Both the position numbers and the translations under genes were made by a program. Under the pieces are notes generated by a model that made no database searches, was not told the DNA's origin, and was given only the letters and a program-made list of their open reading frames with translations. A stretch of 23,623 nucleotides of DNA, taken from contig CALEKY010000069.1 in assembly GCA_937902995.1 (NCBI GenBank), positions 1-23,623 of the forward strand. Direction: 5' to 3'. Origin of the DNA: an uncultured Sinobacteraceae bacterium (GTDB taxonomy: Bacteria; Pseudomonadota; Gammaproteobacteria; Steroidobacterales; Steroidobacteraceae). Positions 1 to 8,499 of this stretch are shown here, in pieces (position 1 is the stretch's first letter; each line of letters begins with the position of its first letter).

Positions 1-29
1 CTCTGACGAGCCAGGCGACAGTAAGAACG

Positions 30-57
30 GTGAGTGGTGAGTAGTGAGAGGTGAGCA
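30..57. repeat. Tandem heptamer repeat, four copies of GTGAGNR
   Basis: Four consecutive 7-bp units (GTGAGTG, GTGAGTA, GTGAGAG, GTGAGCA) run head to tail. They lie downstream of metF, between that gene and the left edge of the window. No coding function is apparent. It is a low-complexity intergenic tract. Confidence 0.85.
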
Positions 58-77
58 CAAGGCGCCCAGCGCCCCCT

Positions 78-109
78 CCCTTCTTCCCTTCTTCCCTTCT
101 TCCCTTCTT
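78..109. repeat. Tandem octamer repeat, four exact copies of CCCTTCTT
   Basis: Four perfect copies of CCCTTCTT are followed by a partial copy (CCCTTA, 110-115) that supplies the metF stop codon on the minus strand. In metF mRNA this is a purine tract just after the stop. A small GC hairpin (GGCGC/GCGCC at 61-73) follows. Copy-number change here would not alter the MetF protein but could change the 3' end of the transcript. Confidence 0.9.
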
Positions 110-112
110 CCC

Positions 113-1003
113 TTACCCCCTCACCAACCCGCTGGCACGCAGCAGATCCGGAATATGTTTCTCCCACCCCATCATCATCAGGTGGACGCCTGCACAGAGA
201 GGCTTGATGGCTTCGATGATGCGAGCGCTGATCTCCAAGCTCGTGCGCACCTCGGCTTGCGTATCCCCTGCCACGGTTTCCATTTGCGCAATCAGCGATT
301 CGGGTACGCGAATACCGGGTACGCTCTCGTTCATCCAACGTGCCATGTTCGCCGACTTGAGGGGAATGATGCCGGCGATCAGCTTCGTGGATTCGAGCTG
401 CACGGCATTCACAAAGCGCTCGAGGCTGACAGCATCGTAGACGGCCTGCGTCTGCAGGAACTGCGCACCCGCAGCGATCTTGCGCCGAGTGTTCGCTATC
501 TCGCCGGCAAAATCTGTCGCGCCTGGATTCGCGGTTGCACCTAAAAGGAGCCGCGGCGCACCCTTGAGCGGATTACCGGCCATGTCGTGTCCGGCATTCA
601 GCGCACGAGCGGCTTCGAGCATTTGCGATGAGTTCAGATCGAAGACCGGTTTCGCATCCGGATGATCGCCGATCTTCGGCGGATCGCCAGCCATGAACAG
701 AACGTTGCGGACACCGAGCAGCGCCGCACCGAGCAAGTCGGACTGCAAAGCAATGCGATTGCGATCTCGAGCGGTGAACTGCACGATCGGCTCGATGCCT
801 CGCTCGATCAGAAGCCGTGCGACCGATTTCGGCTCCACGGCCATCCGCGCACGCGGCGACTCCGTGAGATTGAAAGCGTCGACGACGTCCCGCAGGGACT
901 CCGCCTTGGCGAGCAAATCGGATAGATCGATGCCCTTCGGCGGCGTGAGCTCGGTCGTAACGACGAAGCGGCCGGCGGCGAGCTTTTCGGCGAGAGAAGC
1001 CAC
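113..1003 (-). CDS. metF: Methylenetetrahydrofolate reductase (MetF family)
   Basis: This 296-aa protein belongs to the FAD-dependent methylenetetrahydrofolate reductase family. The family reduces 5,10-methylene-THF to 5-methyl-THF, the methyl donor for methionine synthase. Visible features are an N-terminal TTELTPPKG segment (E18 fits the catalytic glutamate), TARDRNR near residues 77-83, and MAGDPPK near 104-110 (D107 in the flavin/substrate region). The sequence resembles the MTHFR domain found in acetogens and in YitJ-type fusions more than E. coli MetF; that comparison is from memory. The start is GTG at 1003 without a convincing ribosome binding site. It lies 21 bp after folD, so the genes are probably co-transcribed. 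The 3' end abuts an octamer repeat. Confidence 0.88.
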   Translation of the reverse strand: MASLAEKLAAGRFVVTTELTPPKGIDLSDLLAKAESLRDVVDAFNLTESPRARMAVEPKSVARLLIERGIEPIVQFTARDRNRIALQSDLLGAALLGVRNVLFMAGDPPKIGDHPDAKPVFDLNSSQMLEAARALNAGHDMAGNPLKGAPRLLLGATANPGATDFAGEIANTRRKIAAGAQFLQTQAVYDAVSLERFVNAVQLESTKLIAGIIPLKSANMARWMNESVPGIRVPESLIAQMETVAGDTQAEVRTSLEISARIIEAIKPLCAGVHLMMMGWEKHIPDLLRASGLVRG

Positions 1004-1024
1004 GCGCGGTTCTGCCGGCGCAAG

Positions 1025-1909
1025 CTACGCACGCCGCCTGAACGGCGAGAACTTCGAGGACGCGACACGCTCCGCTGAAAGAATCGTGTTGTGCAGGAGC
1101 ATCGTCACGGTCATCTGCCCCACGCCGCCAGGCACGGGCGTGATGTACGAAGCCTTCTCTTTCACGCCTTCGAAATCGACGTCGCCGACGATGCGCCCGT
1201 CCGGCAAGCGGTTGTAACCGACGTCGATCACGACCGCACCCGTGCGCACGATCTGCGGAACGATCAAATTCGGCACGCCGGCAGCGACGACGAGAATGTC
1301 CGCGAGCAACGTGAAATGACCGAGATCGCGGGTCTTCTTGTGACAGATGACGACCGTCGCATCCTGCTGCATGAGCATGAGCGCAGTGGGCTTGCCGACG
1401 ATGTTGCTCGCGCCAACGACGACCACATTGCGGCCTTCGACGGGAATGTTCTCGTGCTCGAGGATTTTCTGTACGCCGTACGGAGTACACGGCGAAAACA
1501 CGGTCGATCCCGTCACGAGTCCGCCCATGTTGTAGAGATGAAATCCGTCGACGTCCTTCTCGACGCTGATGCGCTCGAGCACGCTCGCGACCCGAATGTG
1601 CGGCGGCAGAGGAAGCTGCACCAGAATACCGTGCGTCCGAGGATCCTCGTTGAGCCGATCGATGTGGTCGAGCAGCTCCGCTTCGCTTGCGCTGTCGGGC
1701 AGCTCGATCAGCTCCGAGCGAATCCCGACTTCCTTGCAGCCGAGGATCTTGTTACGAACATACGAGCGCGAGGCTGGATTGTCGCCGACGAGAATGACTG
1801 CCAGTCCCGGCGTGATGCCGTGCACTCGCTCGAGCTCGGACACGCGCACACGATATTCGGCGCGCAACTTCTTTGCGATCGCCCTGCCGTCGATGATCTT
1901 CGCAGTCAT
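1025..1909 (-). CDS. folD: Bifunctional methylenetetrahydrofolate dehydrogenase / methenyltetrahydrofolate cyclohydrolase
   Basis: FolD interconverts 5,10-methylene-THF and 10-formyl-THF in the cytosol using NADP, and here it supplies the substrate of the adjacent MetF. The 294-aa length is normal. Key features are the SYVRNKILGC segment with catalytic K54, the QLPLPPHI segment, KDVDGFH (substrate aspartate), the nucleotide-binding VVGASNIVGKP, and the C-terminal PGGVGQMT motif, where most family members have PGGVGPMT. The ATG at 1909 is chosen because GAGGA lies 8 nt upstream; the reading frame stays open further upstream but without coding signs. The gene is second in an ahcY-folD-metF unit, 135 bp after ahcY, with two strong hairpins in that gap. 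Confidence 0.95.
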   Translation of the reverse strand: MTAKIIDGRAIAKKLRAEYRVRVSELERVHGITPGLAVILVGDNPASRSYVRNKILGCKEVGIRSELIELPDSASEAELLDHIDRLNEDPRTHGILVQLPLPPHIRVASVLERISVEKDVDGFHLYNMGGLVTGSTVFSPCTPYGVQKILEHENIPVEGRNVVVVGASNIVGKPTALMLMQQDATVVICHKKTRDLGHFTLLADILVVAAGVPNLIVPQIVRTGAVVIDVGYNRLPDGRIVGDVDFEGVKEKASYITPVPGGVGQMTVTMLLHNTILSAERVASSKFSPFRRRA

Positions 1910-1927
1910 TTCGAATTCCTCAAATCC

Positions 1928-1952
1928 GAATCGGCGGCGAATCCGCCGATTC
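1928..1952 (-). other. Perfect 10-bp inverted repeat just upstream of the folD ribosome binding site
   Basis: GAATCGGCGG and CCGCCGATTC flank a 5-nt loop (1938-1942). The hairpin ends close to the folD Shine-Dalgarno (about 1917-1922), so it could influence folD translation or mRNA stability. There is no U-tract, so it is unlikely to be an intrinsic terminator. Confidence 0.6.
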
Positions 1953-2008
1953 CTCGAGCGGTGCAGCTCGCTCTGACGCGGCGAAGAGCCAGCCGCCCTC
2001 GGCGCGCG

Positions 2009-2032
2009 CGGCAGGAGGTCGCCCTCCTGCCG
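2009..2032 (-). other. Perfect 10-bp stem-loop 12 nt after the ahcY stop codon
   Basis: CGGCAGGAGG pairs with CCTCCTGCCG around a 4-nt loop. It sits immediately downstream of ahcY. No run of U follows on the minus strand (the next bases are CGCGCGCC), so it may be a mRNA-stabilising or attenuating hairpin rather than a complete terminator. It could lower folD-metF expression relative to ahcY. Confidence 0.6.
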
Positions 2033-2044
2033 CCGCTGCAACGA

Positions 2045-3460
<1,416 letters not shown>

Positions 3461-3482
3461 CGTCTAACTCCCAAATGTGAAC

Positions 3483-3574
3483 GGGCGCCGTTGCCGTCGA
3501 AAGGCTGCGCACCGAGCCTGGCAGAGTGATGGGGAAGAAGATCCCCTACGCTGCTGCAGCGCCCCTCGGTGCGC
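3483..3574 (-). promoter_or_regulatory. S-adenosylhomocysteine (SAH) riboswitch
   Basis: On the minus strand a perfect 10-bp P1 (GCGCACCGAG at 3565-3574 with CTCGGTGCGC at 3507-3516) encloses the conserved SAH-riboswitch core GAGGGGCGCUGCAGC. A P2 follows (GCAG/CUGC extended by GGGGA/UUCCCC), then the conserved GCCAGGCUCGG. A pseudoknot fits as expected: GGGCGC (3560-3565) pairs with GCGCCC (3483-3488), with a small GCC/GGC hairpin between P1 and the pseudoknot strand. The pseudoknot ends about 10 nt before the ahcY Shine-Dalgarno, which suggests translational or leader-structure control. The family is a known ON switch for ahcY. Confidence 0.93.
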
Positions 3575-3586
3575 GGTGAGAAGCGA

Positions 3587-3615
3587 ATAGTAGCTTGTTG
3601 GGCCGTTAGGCCCAA
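3587..3615 (-). promoter_or_regulatory. Candidate sigma-70 promoter for ahcY
   Basis: TTGGGC (3610-3615) and TACTAT (3587-3592) are separated by exactly 17 bp on the minus strand. Transcription from here would start near 3580, just ahead of the SAH aptamer. The boxes match consensus only moderately, but spacing and position are right and the upstream unit is closed by a terminator. Confidence 0.5.
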
Positions 3616-3617
3616 CA
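3596..3617. promoter_or_regulatory. 9-bp palindrome overlapping the ahcY promoter (candidate operator)
   Basis: TGTTGGGCC and GGCCCAACA flank a 4-nt centre. The palindrome covers the putative -35 box and part of the spacer, where a repressor would block RNA polymerase. It could instead be a transcribed hairpin of the metK unit. Direct repeats of GGCTGAAGAC (about 3620-3644) lie just upstream. Confidence 0.45.
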
Positions 3618-3678
3618 GAGGCTGAAGACCGAGGGCTGAAGACTGTAGGTAGAGCCGGCGCTCCCGCGCCAGGGCCCC

Positions 3679-3707
3679 AAAAAACGAGGCGCGCCGGAGC
3701 GCGCCTC
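3679..3707 (-). terminator. Intrinsic terminator of the metK unit
   Basis: On the minus strand a perfect 9-bp stem GAGGCGCGC/GCGCGCCTC with a 4-nt loop is followed by one G and six T. It lies 46 bp after the metK stop codon. It separates the methyltransferase-kinase-metK transcript from the ahcY transcript. Confidence 0.92.
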
Positions 3708-3753
3708 TGTGGCCTGTAGCCTGTGGCCGACCACTGGCACCCCCGGGGCGGGT

Positions 3754-4938
3754 TCACCCGTTGGCTGCTCTTTTTACGCCCGCATCCTCTGCAAGGGCCT
3801 CGGCCTTGTCGGTCTTCTCCCAGGAGAATTCGGGCTCGCTACGCCCGAAATGACCGTAGGCAGCCGTCTCCTTATAGATCGGGCGCAACAGGTCGAGCAT
3901 CTGGATGATGCCCTTCGGGCGCAGATCGAAGTGCTTCGCGACCAGCTCCTCGAGCTTCTCGTCGGAGACCTTTCCGGTACCGAACGTGGTCACCATGATG
4001 CTCGTCGGCTTGGCAATACCGATGGCATAGGACACCTGGACCTGAGCTTTCGTCGCGAGCCCGGCAGCCACGATGTTCTTGGCGACGTAGCGGGCGGCAT
4101 AGGCGGCCGAGCGGTCCACCTTCGAAGGGTCCTTGCCCGAGAACGCGCCGCCGCCGTGCGGCGCAGCTCCGCCGTAGGTGTCGACGATGATCTTGCGACC
4201 CGTCAGACCGCAATCGCCCTGCGGACCGCCGATCACGAACCGACCGGTCGGATTGACCAGATAGTTCACTCTCTTGCCGATCATGTCCTTCGGCAGGATC
4301 GGCTTGATGATCTCTTCGATCACAGCTTCGGTCAGTTTCGCATGTTCGATGTCCGGATGGTGTTGCGTGGACAGCACGACCGTATCGATTTCCTTCGGTT
4401 TGCCGTCCACGTATCGCACGGTGACCTGCGACTTCGCATCCGGACGCAACCAAGGAAGCTTGCCGGACTTGCGAAGCTGCGCCTGCCGCTCCACCAGCCG
4501 ATGAGCGAGATAGATCGGCAACGGCATCAACTCGGGCGTTTCATCGCACGCATAGCCGAACATGAGGCCTTGGTCGCCTGCGCCTTGATCCAAATCCAAT
4601 CCGCGTCCTTCATCGACGCCCTGGGCAATATCCGGCGATTGCTTGTCGTAGGCTACGAGCACGGCACATCCCTTGTAGTCGATACCGTAATCGGTGTTGT
4701 CGTAGCCGATCTCCCGGATCGTTTCGCGTGCAATCGTTTGATAGTCGACGACCGCGTTCGAGGTGATCTCGCCCGCGAGCACGACGAGCCCCGTGTTGCA
4801 GAGCGTCTCCGCAGCCACGCGCGAGTATTTGTCCTGCGCGAGAATCGCATCGAGGATGGCATCCGAGATCTGGTCGGCGACCTTGTCCGGATGACCTTCG
4901 GAGACGGACTCGGAGGTGAACAAGAAGCTGCTGCTCAT
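3754..4938 (-). CDS. metK: S-adenosylmethionine synthetase (methionine adenosyltransferase)
   Basis: MetK makes S-adenosylmethionine from methionine and ATP in the cytosol. The 394-aa protein has the family length and carries GHPDK (15-19), the nucleotide motif GAGDQG (119-124), and the phosphate-binding glycine-rich loop GGGAFSGKD (262-270). The ATG at 4938 has AGGA about 10 nt upstream. It lies 41 bp after the PfkB-type kinase gene and ends in a strong terminator, so it is probably the last gene of a methyltransferase-kinase-metK unit. No SAM riboswitch was recognised in front of it. Confidence 0.97.
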   Translation of the reverse strand: MSSSFLFTSESVSEGHPDKVADQISDAILDAILAQDKYSRVAAETLCNTGLVVLAGEITSNAVVDYQTIARETIREIGYDNTDYGIDYKGCAVLVAYDKQSPDIAQGVDEGRGLDLDQGAGDQGLMFGYACDETPELMPLPIYLAHRLVERQAQLRKSGKLPWLRPDAKSQVTVRYVDGKPKEIDTVVLSTQHHPDIEHAKLTEAVIEEIIKPILPKDMIGKRVNYLVNPTGRFVIGGPQGDCGLTGRKIIVDTYGGAAPHGGGAFSGKDPSKVDRSAAYAARYVAKNIVAAGLATKAQVQVSYAIGIAKPTSIMVTTFGTGKVSDEKLEELVAKHFDLRPKGIIQMLDLLRPIYKETAAYGHFGRSEPEFSWEKTDKAEALAEDAGVKRAANG

Positions 4939-4979
4939 GGGTGTGCGGTCCTATTGCAACGGAATGCTAAGAATAAGTC

Positions 4980-5951
4980 TCAATTCGTGGGAAGCGTCAG
5001 CCGTCGACCGAAAGCGGCCTCGAAGCGCTGCTCGAATTGCGTCTTGGTGAAGCGGTGATTCTGTGTGCCGCGCGACTCGATCTTGATGGCACCGAGCAGC
5101 GATGCGATGCGCCCCGTCGTCTCCCAATCGAGCCCGTGCATGATTCCATGGATCAAACCGGCGCGATACGCATCGCCGCACCCAGTGGGATCCACGACAG
5201 CCGTTGCAGGCGCGCACGGAATCACATACTCGCGGCCATCGGCGTAAATCACCGAGCCCTGCGCGCCGCGCGTGACGATGAGCGCCTTGACCTGGGACGC
5301 AACGTCGTGCGCCGACAGCTTGGTCTTCTCCTGAACGAGCTGCCATTCGTAGTCGTTGAATGCCACCCAAGTCGCCTGCTCGATGAATGCCTTGAGCTCG
5401 TCCCCGCTGAACATGGGCAATCCCTGACCGGGATCGAAAATAAACGGGATGCCCTCGGTCACGAACTGCGCTGCATGCTGGAGCATGCCGTCGCGGCCGT
5501 CCGGGGCGACGATGCCGATCGCAATCGACGCATTCCGAGCATCGCCCACCTGGTTCAGGTGCGACAGCTGCATCGCGCCTGGGTGAAACGCCGTAATCTG
5601 GTTGTCGTCGAGATCGGTCGTGATGAACGCCTGCGCGGTGTGCTCGCTCTCGACGACCCGTACGAAATCGAGGGGCACGCCCACTTCCTTCAACCATTCG
5701 GCATAGGTGCCGAAGTCGTGGCCGACGGTTGCCATGGGATAACCCAAGCCACCGAGCAGCTTCAGGTTATAGGCGATGTTGCCCGCGCAACCGCCGAACT
5801 CGCGACGCATGTGCGGCACGAGAAACGAAACGTTCAGGATGTGGATCCGGTCCGGAAGAATGTGATTCTTGAACCGGTCCTGGAACACCATGATGGTGTC
5901 GAAGGCGATGGATCCGCAAATCAGCGCCGCTTTGCCTTGGCCTTGAGTCAT
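4980..5951 (-). CDS. PfkB-family sugar kinase, probable adenosine kinase
   Basis: This 323-aa protein is a PfkB/ribokinase-family kinase. It shows the N-terminal glycine motif GGCAGN (53-58) and the C-terminal anion-hole and catalytic motif DPTGCGDAYRAG with catalytic base D260. The family phosphorylates sugars and nucleosides with ATP. The substrate is inferred to be adenosine because the gene sits directly upstream of metK and one unit away from ahcY. Removal of adenosine pulls the reversible SAH hydrolase reaction forward. The ATG at 5951 has only a weak GAAGA-type ribosome site. A ribokinase- or fructokinase-like activity cannot be excluded from sequence alone. Confidence 0.85.
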   Translation of the reverse strand: MTQGQGKAALICGSIAFDTIMVFQDRFKNHILPDRIHILNVSFLVPHMRREFGGCAGNIAYNLKLLGGLGYPMATVGHDFGTYAEWLKEVGVPLDFVRVVESEHTAQAFITTDLDDNQITAFHPGAMQLSHLNQVGDARNASIAIGIVAPDGRDGMLQHAAQFVTEGIPFIFDPGQGLPMFSGDELKAFIEQATWVAFNDYEWQLVQEKTKLSAHDVASQVKALIVTRGAQGSVIYADGREYVIPCAPATAVVDPTGCGDAYRAGLIHGIMHGLDWETTGRIASLLGAIKIESRGTQNHRFTKTQFEQRFEAAFGRRLTLPTN

Positions 5952-5999
5952 ACGATCTTCGGTTGCCTTTCGCCGCTACGCATGCAGACGGCTCGTCGT

Positions 6000-7172
6000 T
6001 CATTTCGCGGCCGGATCGCGTCGTCGCACCACCACGAACGTTTCGTCGTTGAACCACAATCCGCCGTATCGATGCAGCACGTCCTGCGTCGCCGACCGAT
6101 ACACGCGATCGGGCACCGCAGCAAGCCGTTCATCCTCGATCTGGGCAACGTACGTTGCCGCATTCCAAGCAGCAAAGAGCGTCGAAGTACCGATGCGGTC
6201 ACCGATCTCGGACGGTAGCGTATGCATCCGGTAACGGAAATTCGCCTGTTCGTCCGGCAGATCCGCAAACTCGTAATTGTCTGCATCGGCTCCGAGCTGC
6301 TTATGCAGCTCAGCGATCAACTCATGCCGATCGATTTGGAATGGATTCTCGCCCGGCCAAATCTTCTGCACGATTTCCAAGCCCGGATCGTCGCCTCGGG
6401 ATTGTATGACAAGCAACCTTCCGCCCGCAGCCAGATTTCGAGCCAACGGTACGAGAATGCGCCCCGCCTTGAACGCCGCGGATTGGCTTGCACGCCACGG
6501 CTGACACGCCAGCGCGAGGTCGTATCCTGGAATCGTCGAGCCGGGCTTCGGAATCGCGCTTTCCAACAAGAACCGGTGATCTTCGCGATAGATCACGAGC
6601 ACGGTCGGCCGCACGTAGACTGGATTGCCGGTCTTGGGGCTCACCTTGGTCTGCCACCCGAACGCCAGTGTCGGTGCAAGCTGCTCGATTTGATCTGCGT
6701 ATTCGGCGGTGGATGAGCCTCGCAACGGCACTTCCTGCCAGTTCAGCGCCGTTCCGCCTTCGCGAGGCATGAGCTGAGGCGCATCTGCATAGTTCAGATT
6801 GGTGACGACGAGCACCGTTGCCGGATGCTCGTAAAACCGGTCGGGCATTTTCTCGAGCCCGAGCCGCACATCCTCCAAACTGATTTCCTTCGCCACGGCG
6901 AGAACCGGAACGGTCGGAAACTTGCGATGCACGCTGCGCATGAGTCGTGCGAGCACGCTCGCATCGCCCATGCCGGCATCGAAGATGCGGATCGCAGGCT
7001 GCGTGGGGACGATGTGCTCGAGCTCGAGTGCGGCGCGGCGAGCAATCGCCGGCTTCTCGTCGCAGGTATTGACGAAGGCGAGATACTTCTGGCGATTGTC
7101 GTAGAACCGAAATGGCGGTGAAGCGGGCGTGGACTGCGCGATCTCTTCCGTTGTACTCGTCGTGTTCATCAT
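6000..7172 (-). CDS. Putative class I SAM-dependent methyltransferase
   Basis: The 390-aa product has a Rossmann-type motif I, IRIFDAGMGDASV (about residues 61-73), typical of SAM-dependent methyltransferases, and a later Gly-rich AAGGRLLVIQSRGDD strand like motif IV-V regions. The substrate is unknown. The start at ATG 7172 (tandem ATGATG) is preferred because GGAGGA lies 5 nt upstream; the frame extends to 7217 but without a better ribosome site. It lies 48 bp before the adenosine-kinase-like gene, so it probably shares a transcript with the kinase and metK. That would put a SAM user, SAM synthesis and adenosine recycling under one control. Confidence 0.7.
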   Translation of the reverse strand: MMNTTSTTEEIAQSTPASPPFRFYDNRQKYLAFVNTCDEKPAIARRAALELEHIVPTQPAIRIFDAGMGDASVLARLMRSVHRKFPTVPVLAVAKEISLEDVRLGLEKMPDRFYEHPATVLVVTNLNYADAPQLMPREGGTALNWQEVPLRGSSTAEYADQIEQLAPTLAFGWQTKVSPKTGNPVYVRPTVLVIYREDHRFLLESAIPKPGSTIPGYDLALACQPWRASQSAAFKAGRILVPLARNLAAGGRLLVIQSRGDDPGLEIVQKIWPGENPFQIDRHELIAELHKQLGADADNYEFADLPDEQANFRYRMHTLPSEIGDRIGTSTLFAAWNAATYVAQIEDERLAAVPDRVYRSATQDVLHRYGGLWFNDETFVVVRRRDPAAK

Positions 7173-7426
7173 GGAATCCTCCGTGGGCCCCGAATACATG
7201 GCGCTGCTCGAAGCCACGGCAAGTCATCGAGACGCTCAGAGCACAGTGCGCTACTCACCATTCCGATGTGGACCGTTCGCCGACACCCCGCAGCTTACGG
7301 TTAGGGGCGCGATCCGAGCGCGAGTGAGGTGCCCCGAATCGAACCAAAACGGCCGGCTGTGCGTTACCGTCGCGTGCGTGCACGTCAGTTTCATACAACA
7401 CATTTGCCCAGGGATCTGGTGCACGG

Positions 7427-8416
7427 ATGATGTCCATGGACGAGCCAACGAGCGAGGAACCGGCCCTGGTTCCGGGCGACGGGTCAGCGCCTGAGCCGAT
7501 TTCGATTCTGCTCGTCGAGGACGAGGGCATCGTCGCGCAGGATCTTCAGGAAACGGTGGTCCACCTGGGGTATCGCGTTGCCGGCATTGCGAGCGAAGGC
7601 GTGCAAGCCGTGCGGATGGCACAAGAGCTGCGACCGGACCTCATTGTGATGGACGTGAGCTTGCGCGGAGAGGTCGACGGCATCCAGGCCGCACGCATGA
7701 TTCTCGAGCGGGCGCAGATCCCGGTGATCTTCTTGACCGGTCATCGCGACATCGAAACGCTCCAGCGGGCGGTTCGCACCGGACCTCTCGGCTACATCTT
7801 GAAGCCTTTCCAGGAGGTCGAGTTGCGCTCGGCGATCGAAGTTGCCATTCACAGACACCGCGCCGACGTCGCGCTGCGCGAACGCGAAGAAGCGCTACGG
7901 CGGAATGCCGAGCTGTTGAAGAGTCTCTCGCTCGTGGACGACCTCACGCAGCTCAAGAATCGCCGCGGGTTCTTCGAACTGGCGCATCAAGCGCTCAAGG
8001 TCGCCAAACGCGAGCGTCACACGATGGGCGTGTTCTTCGTCGATCTGAACGGTCTGAAACAGATCAACGACCGTCTCGGCCACCTCGCCGGCGATCAAGC
8101 GCTCAAGGACACCGCCGATATCCTGCGCGAAACGTTTCGCGACTCGGACATCGTGGCGCGCATCGGCGGAGACGAGTTCGTTGCGCTCGCGCACGTGACG
8201 CGCGATGCAACCGCGTTACGGCAACGCCTACGCGACAAGCTCGCCGCATTCAACGCGGCTGCCAAGCGACCCTATACGCTGGATGTCAGCATCGGCACGA
8301 CCATCGTCAACGTGACGATGGACGACGATATCGAATCGATGATTGCCCGCGCCGATGCGGCAATGTACGAAGAGAAGCGATCGAGCACAGGCCAGCATCG
8401 GATCATCGCCGGCTGA
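7427..8416 (+). CDS. Response regulator with GGDEF output domain (diguanylate cyclase)
   Basis: This 329-aa cytosolic protein has an N-terminal receiver domain (about 26-145) with acidic pocket E31/D32, phosphoacceptor D76, T104 and K126. A short helical linker (146-165) leads to a GGDEF domain (about 166-327). The active site reads GGDEF (247-251), and an RxxD inhibitory I-site (RDSD, 238-241) lies five residues upstream, so it should make c-di-GMP from two GTP with product feedback. No sensor kinase is adjacent. Three in-frame ATG codons (7427, 7430, 7436) compete and the ribosome site is weak. A c-di-GMP riboswitch elsewhere in the window gives it a possible local target, though that link is only inference. 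Confidence 0.93.
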   Translation: MMSMDEPTSEEPALVPGDGSAPEPISILLVEDEGIVAQDLQETVVHLGYRVAGIASEGVQAVRMAQELRPDLIVMDVSLRGEVDGIQAARMILERAQIPVIFLTGHRDIETLQRAVRTGPLGYILKPFQEVELRSAIEVAIHRHRADVALREREEALRRNAELLKSLSLVDDLTQLKNRRGFFELAHQALKVAKRERHTMGVFFVDLNGLKQINDRLGHLAGDQALKDTADILRETFRDSDIVARIGGDEFVALAHVTRDATALRQRLRDKLAAFNAAAKRPYTLDVSIGTTIVNVTMDDDIESMIARADAAMYEEKRSSTGQHRIIAG

Positions 8417-8446
8417 ACCCGCCCCTCGGAGAAAGGACGGACGACG

Positions 8447-8478
8447 GCGCGACCTGCCGCTATCGCTGCAGGCCGCGC
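8447..8478. terminator. Candidate bidirectional terminator hairpin between convergent genes
   Basis: GCGCGaCCTGC and GCAGGcCGCGC form a 10-bp stem with one mismatch around a 10-nt loop. It lies between the diguanylate cyclase stop and the convergent MarR gene. No U-tract is present on either strand, so the call rests on position and stem strength. Confidence 0.4.
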
Positions 8479-8499
8479 TTCGCCACAGATGGATGGACC

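Noticed and set aside
4939..4979. A SAM riboswitch ahead of metK
   Set aside because: The 41-bp gap to the upstream kinase gene is too short and holds no conserved SAM-aptamer block.
7329..7350. A tRNA T-arm-like string (GGTTCGATTCGGGGC) on the minus strand
   Set aside because: The flanking bases do not pair as a T stem, and no acceptor, D or anticodon arm fits nearby.
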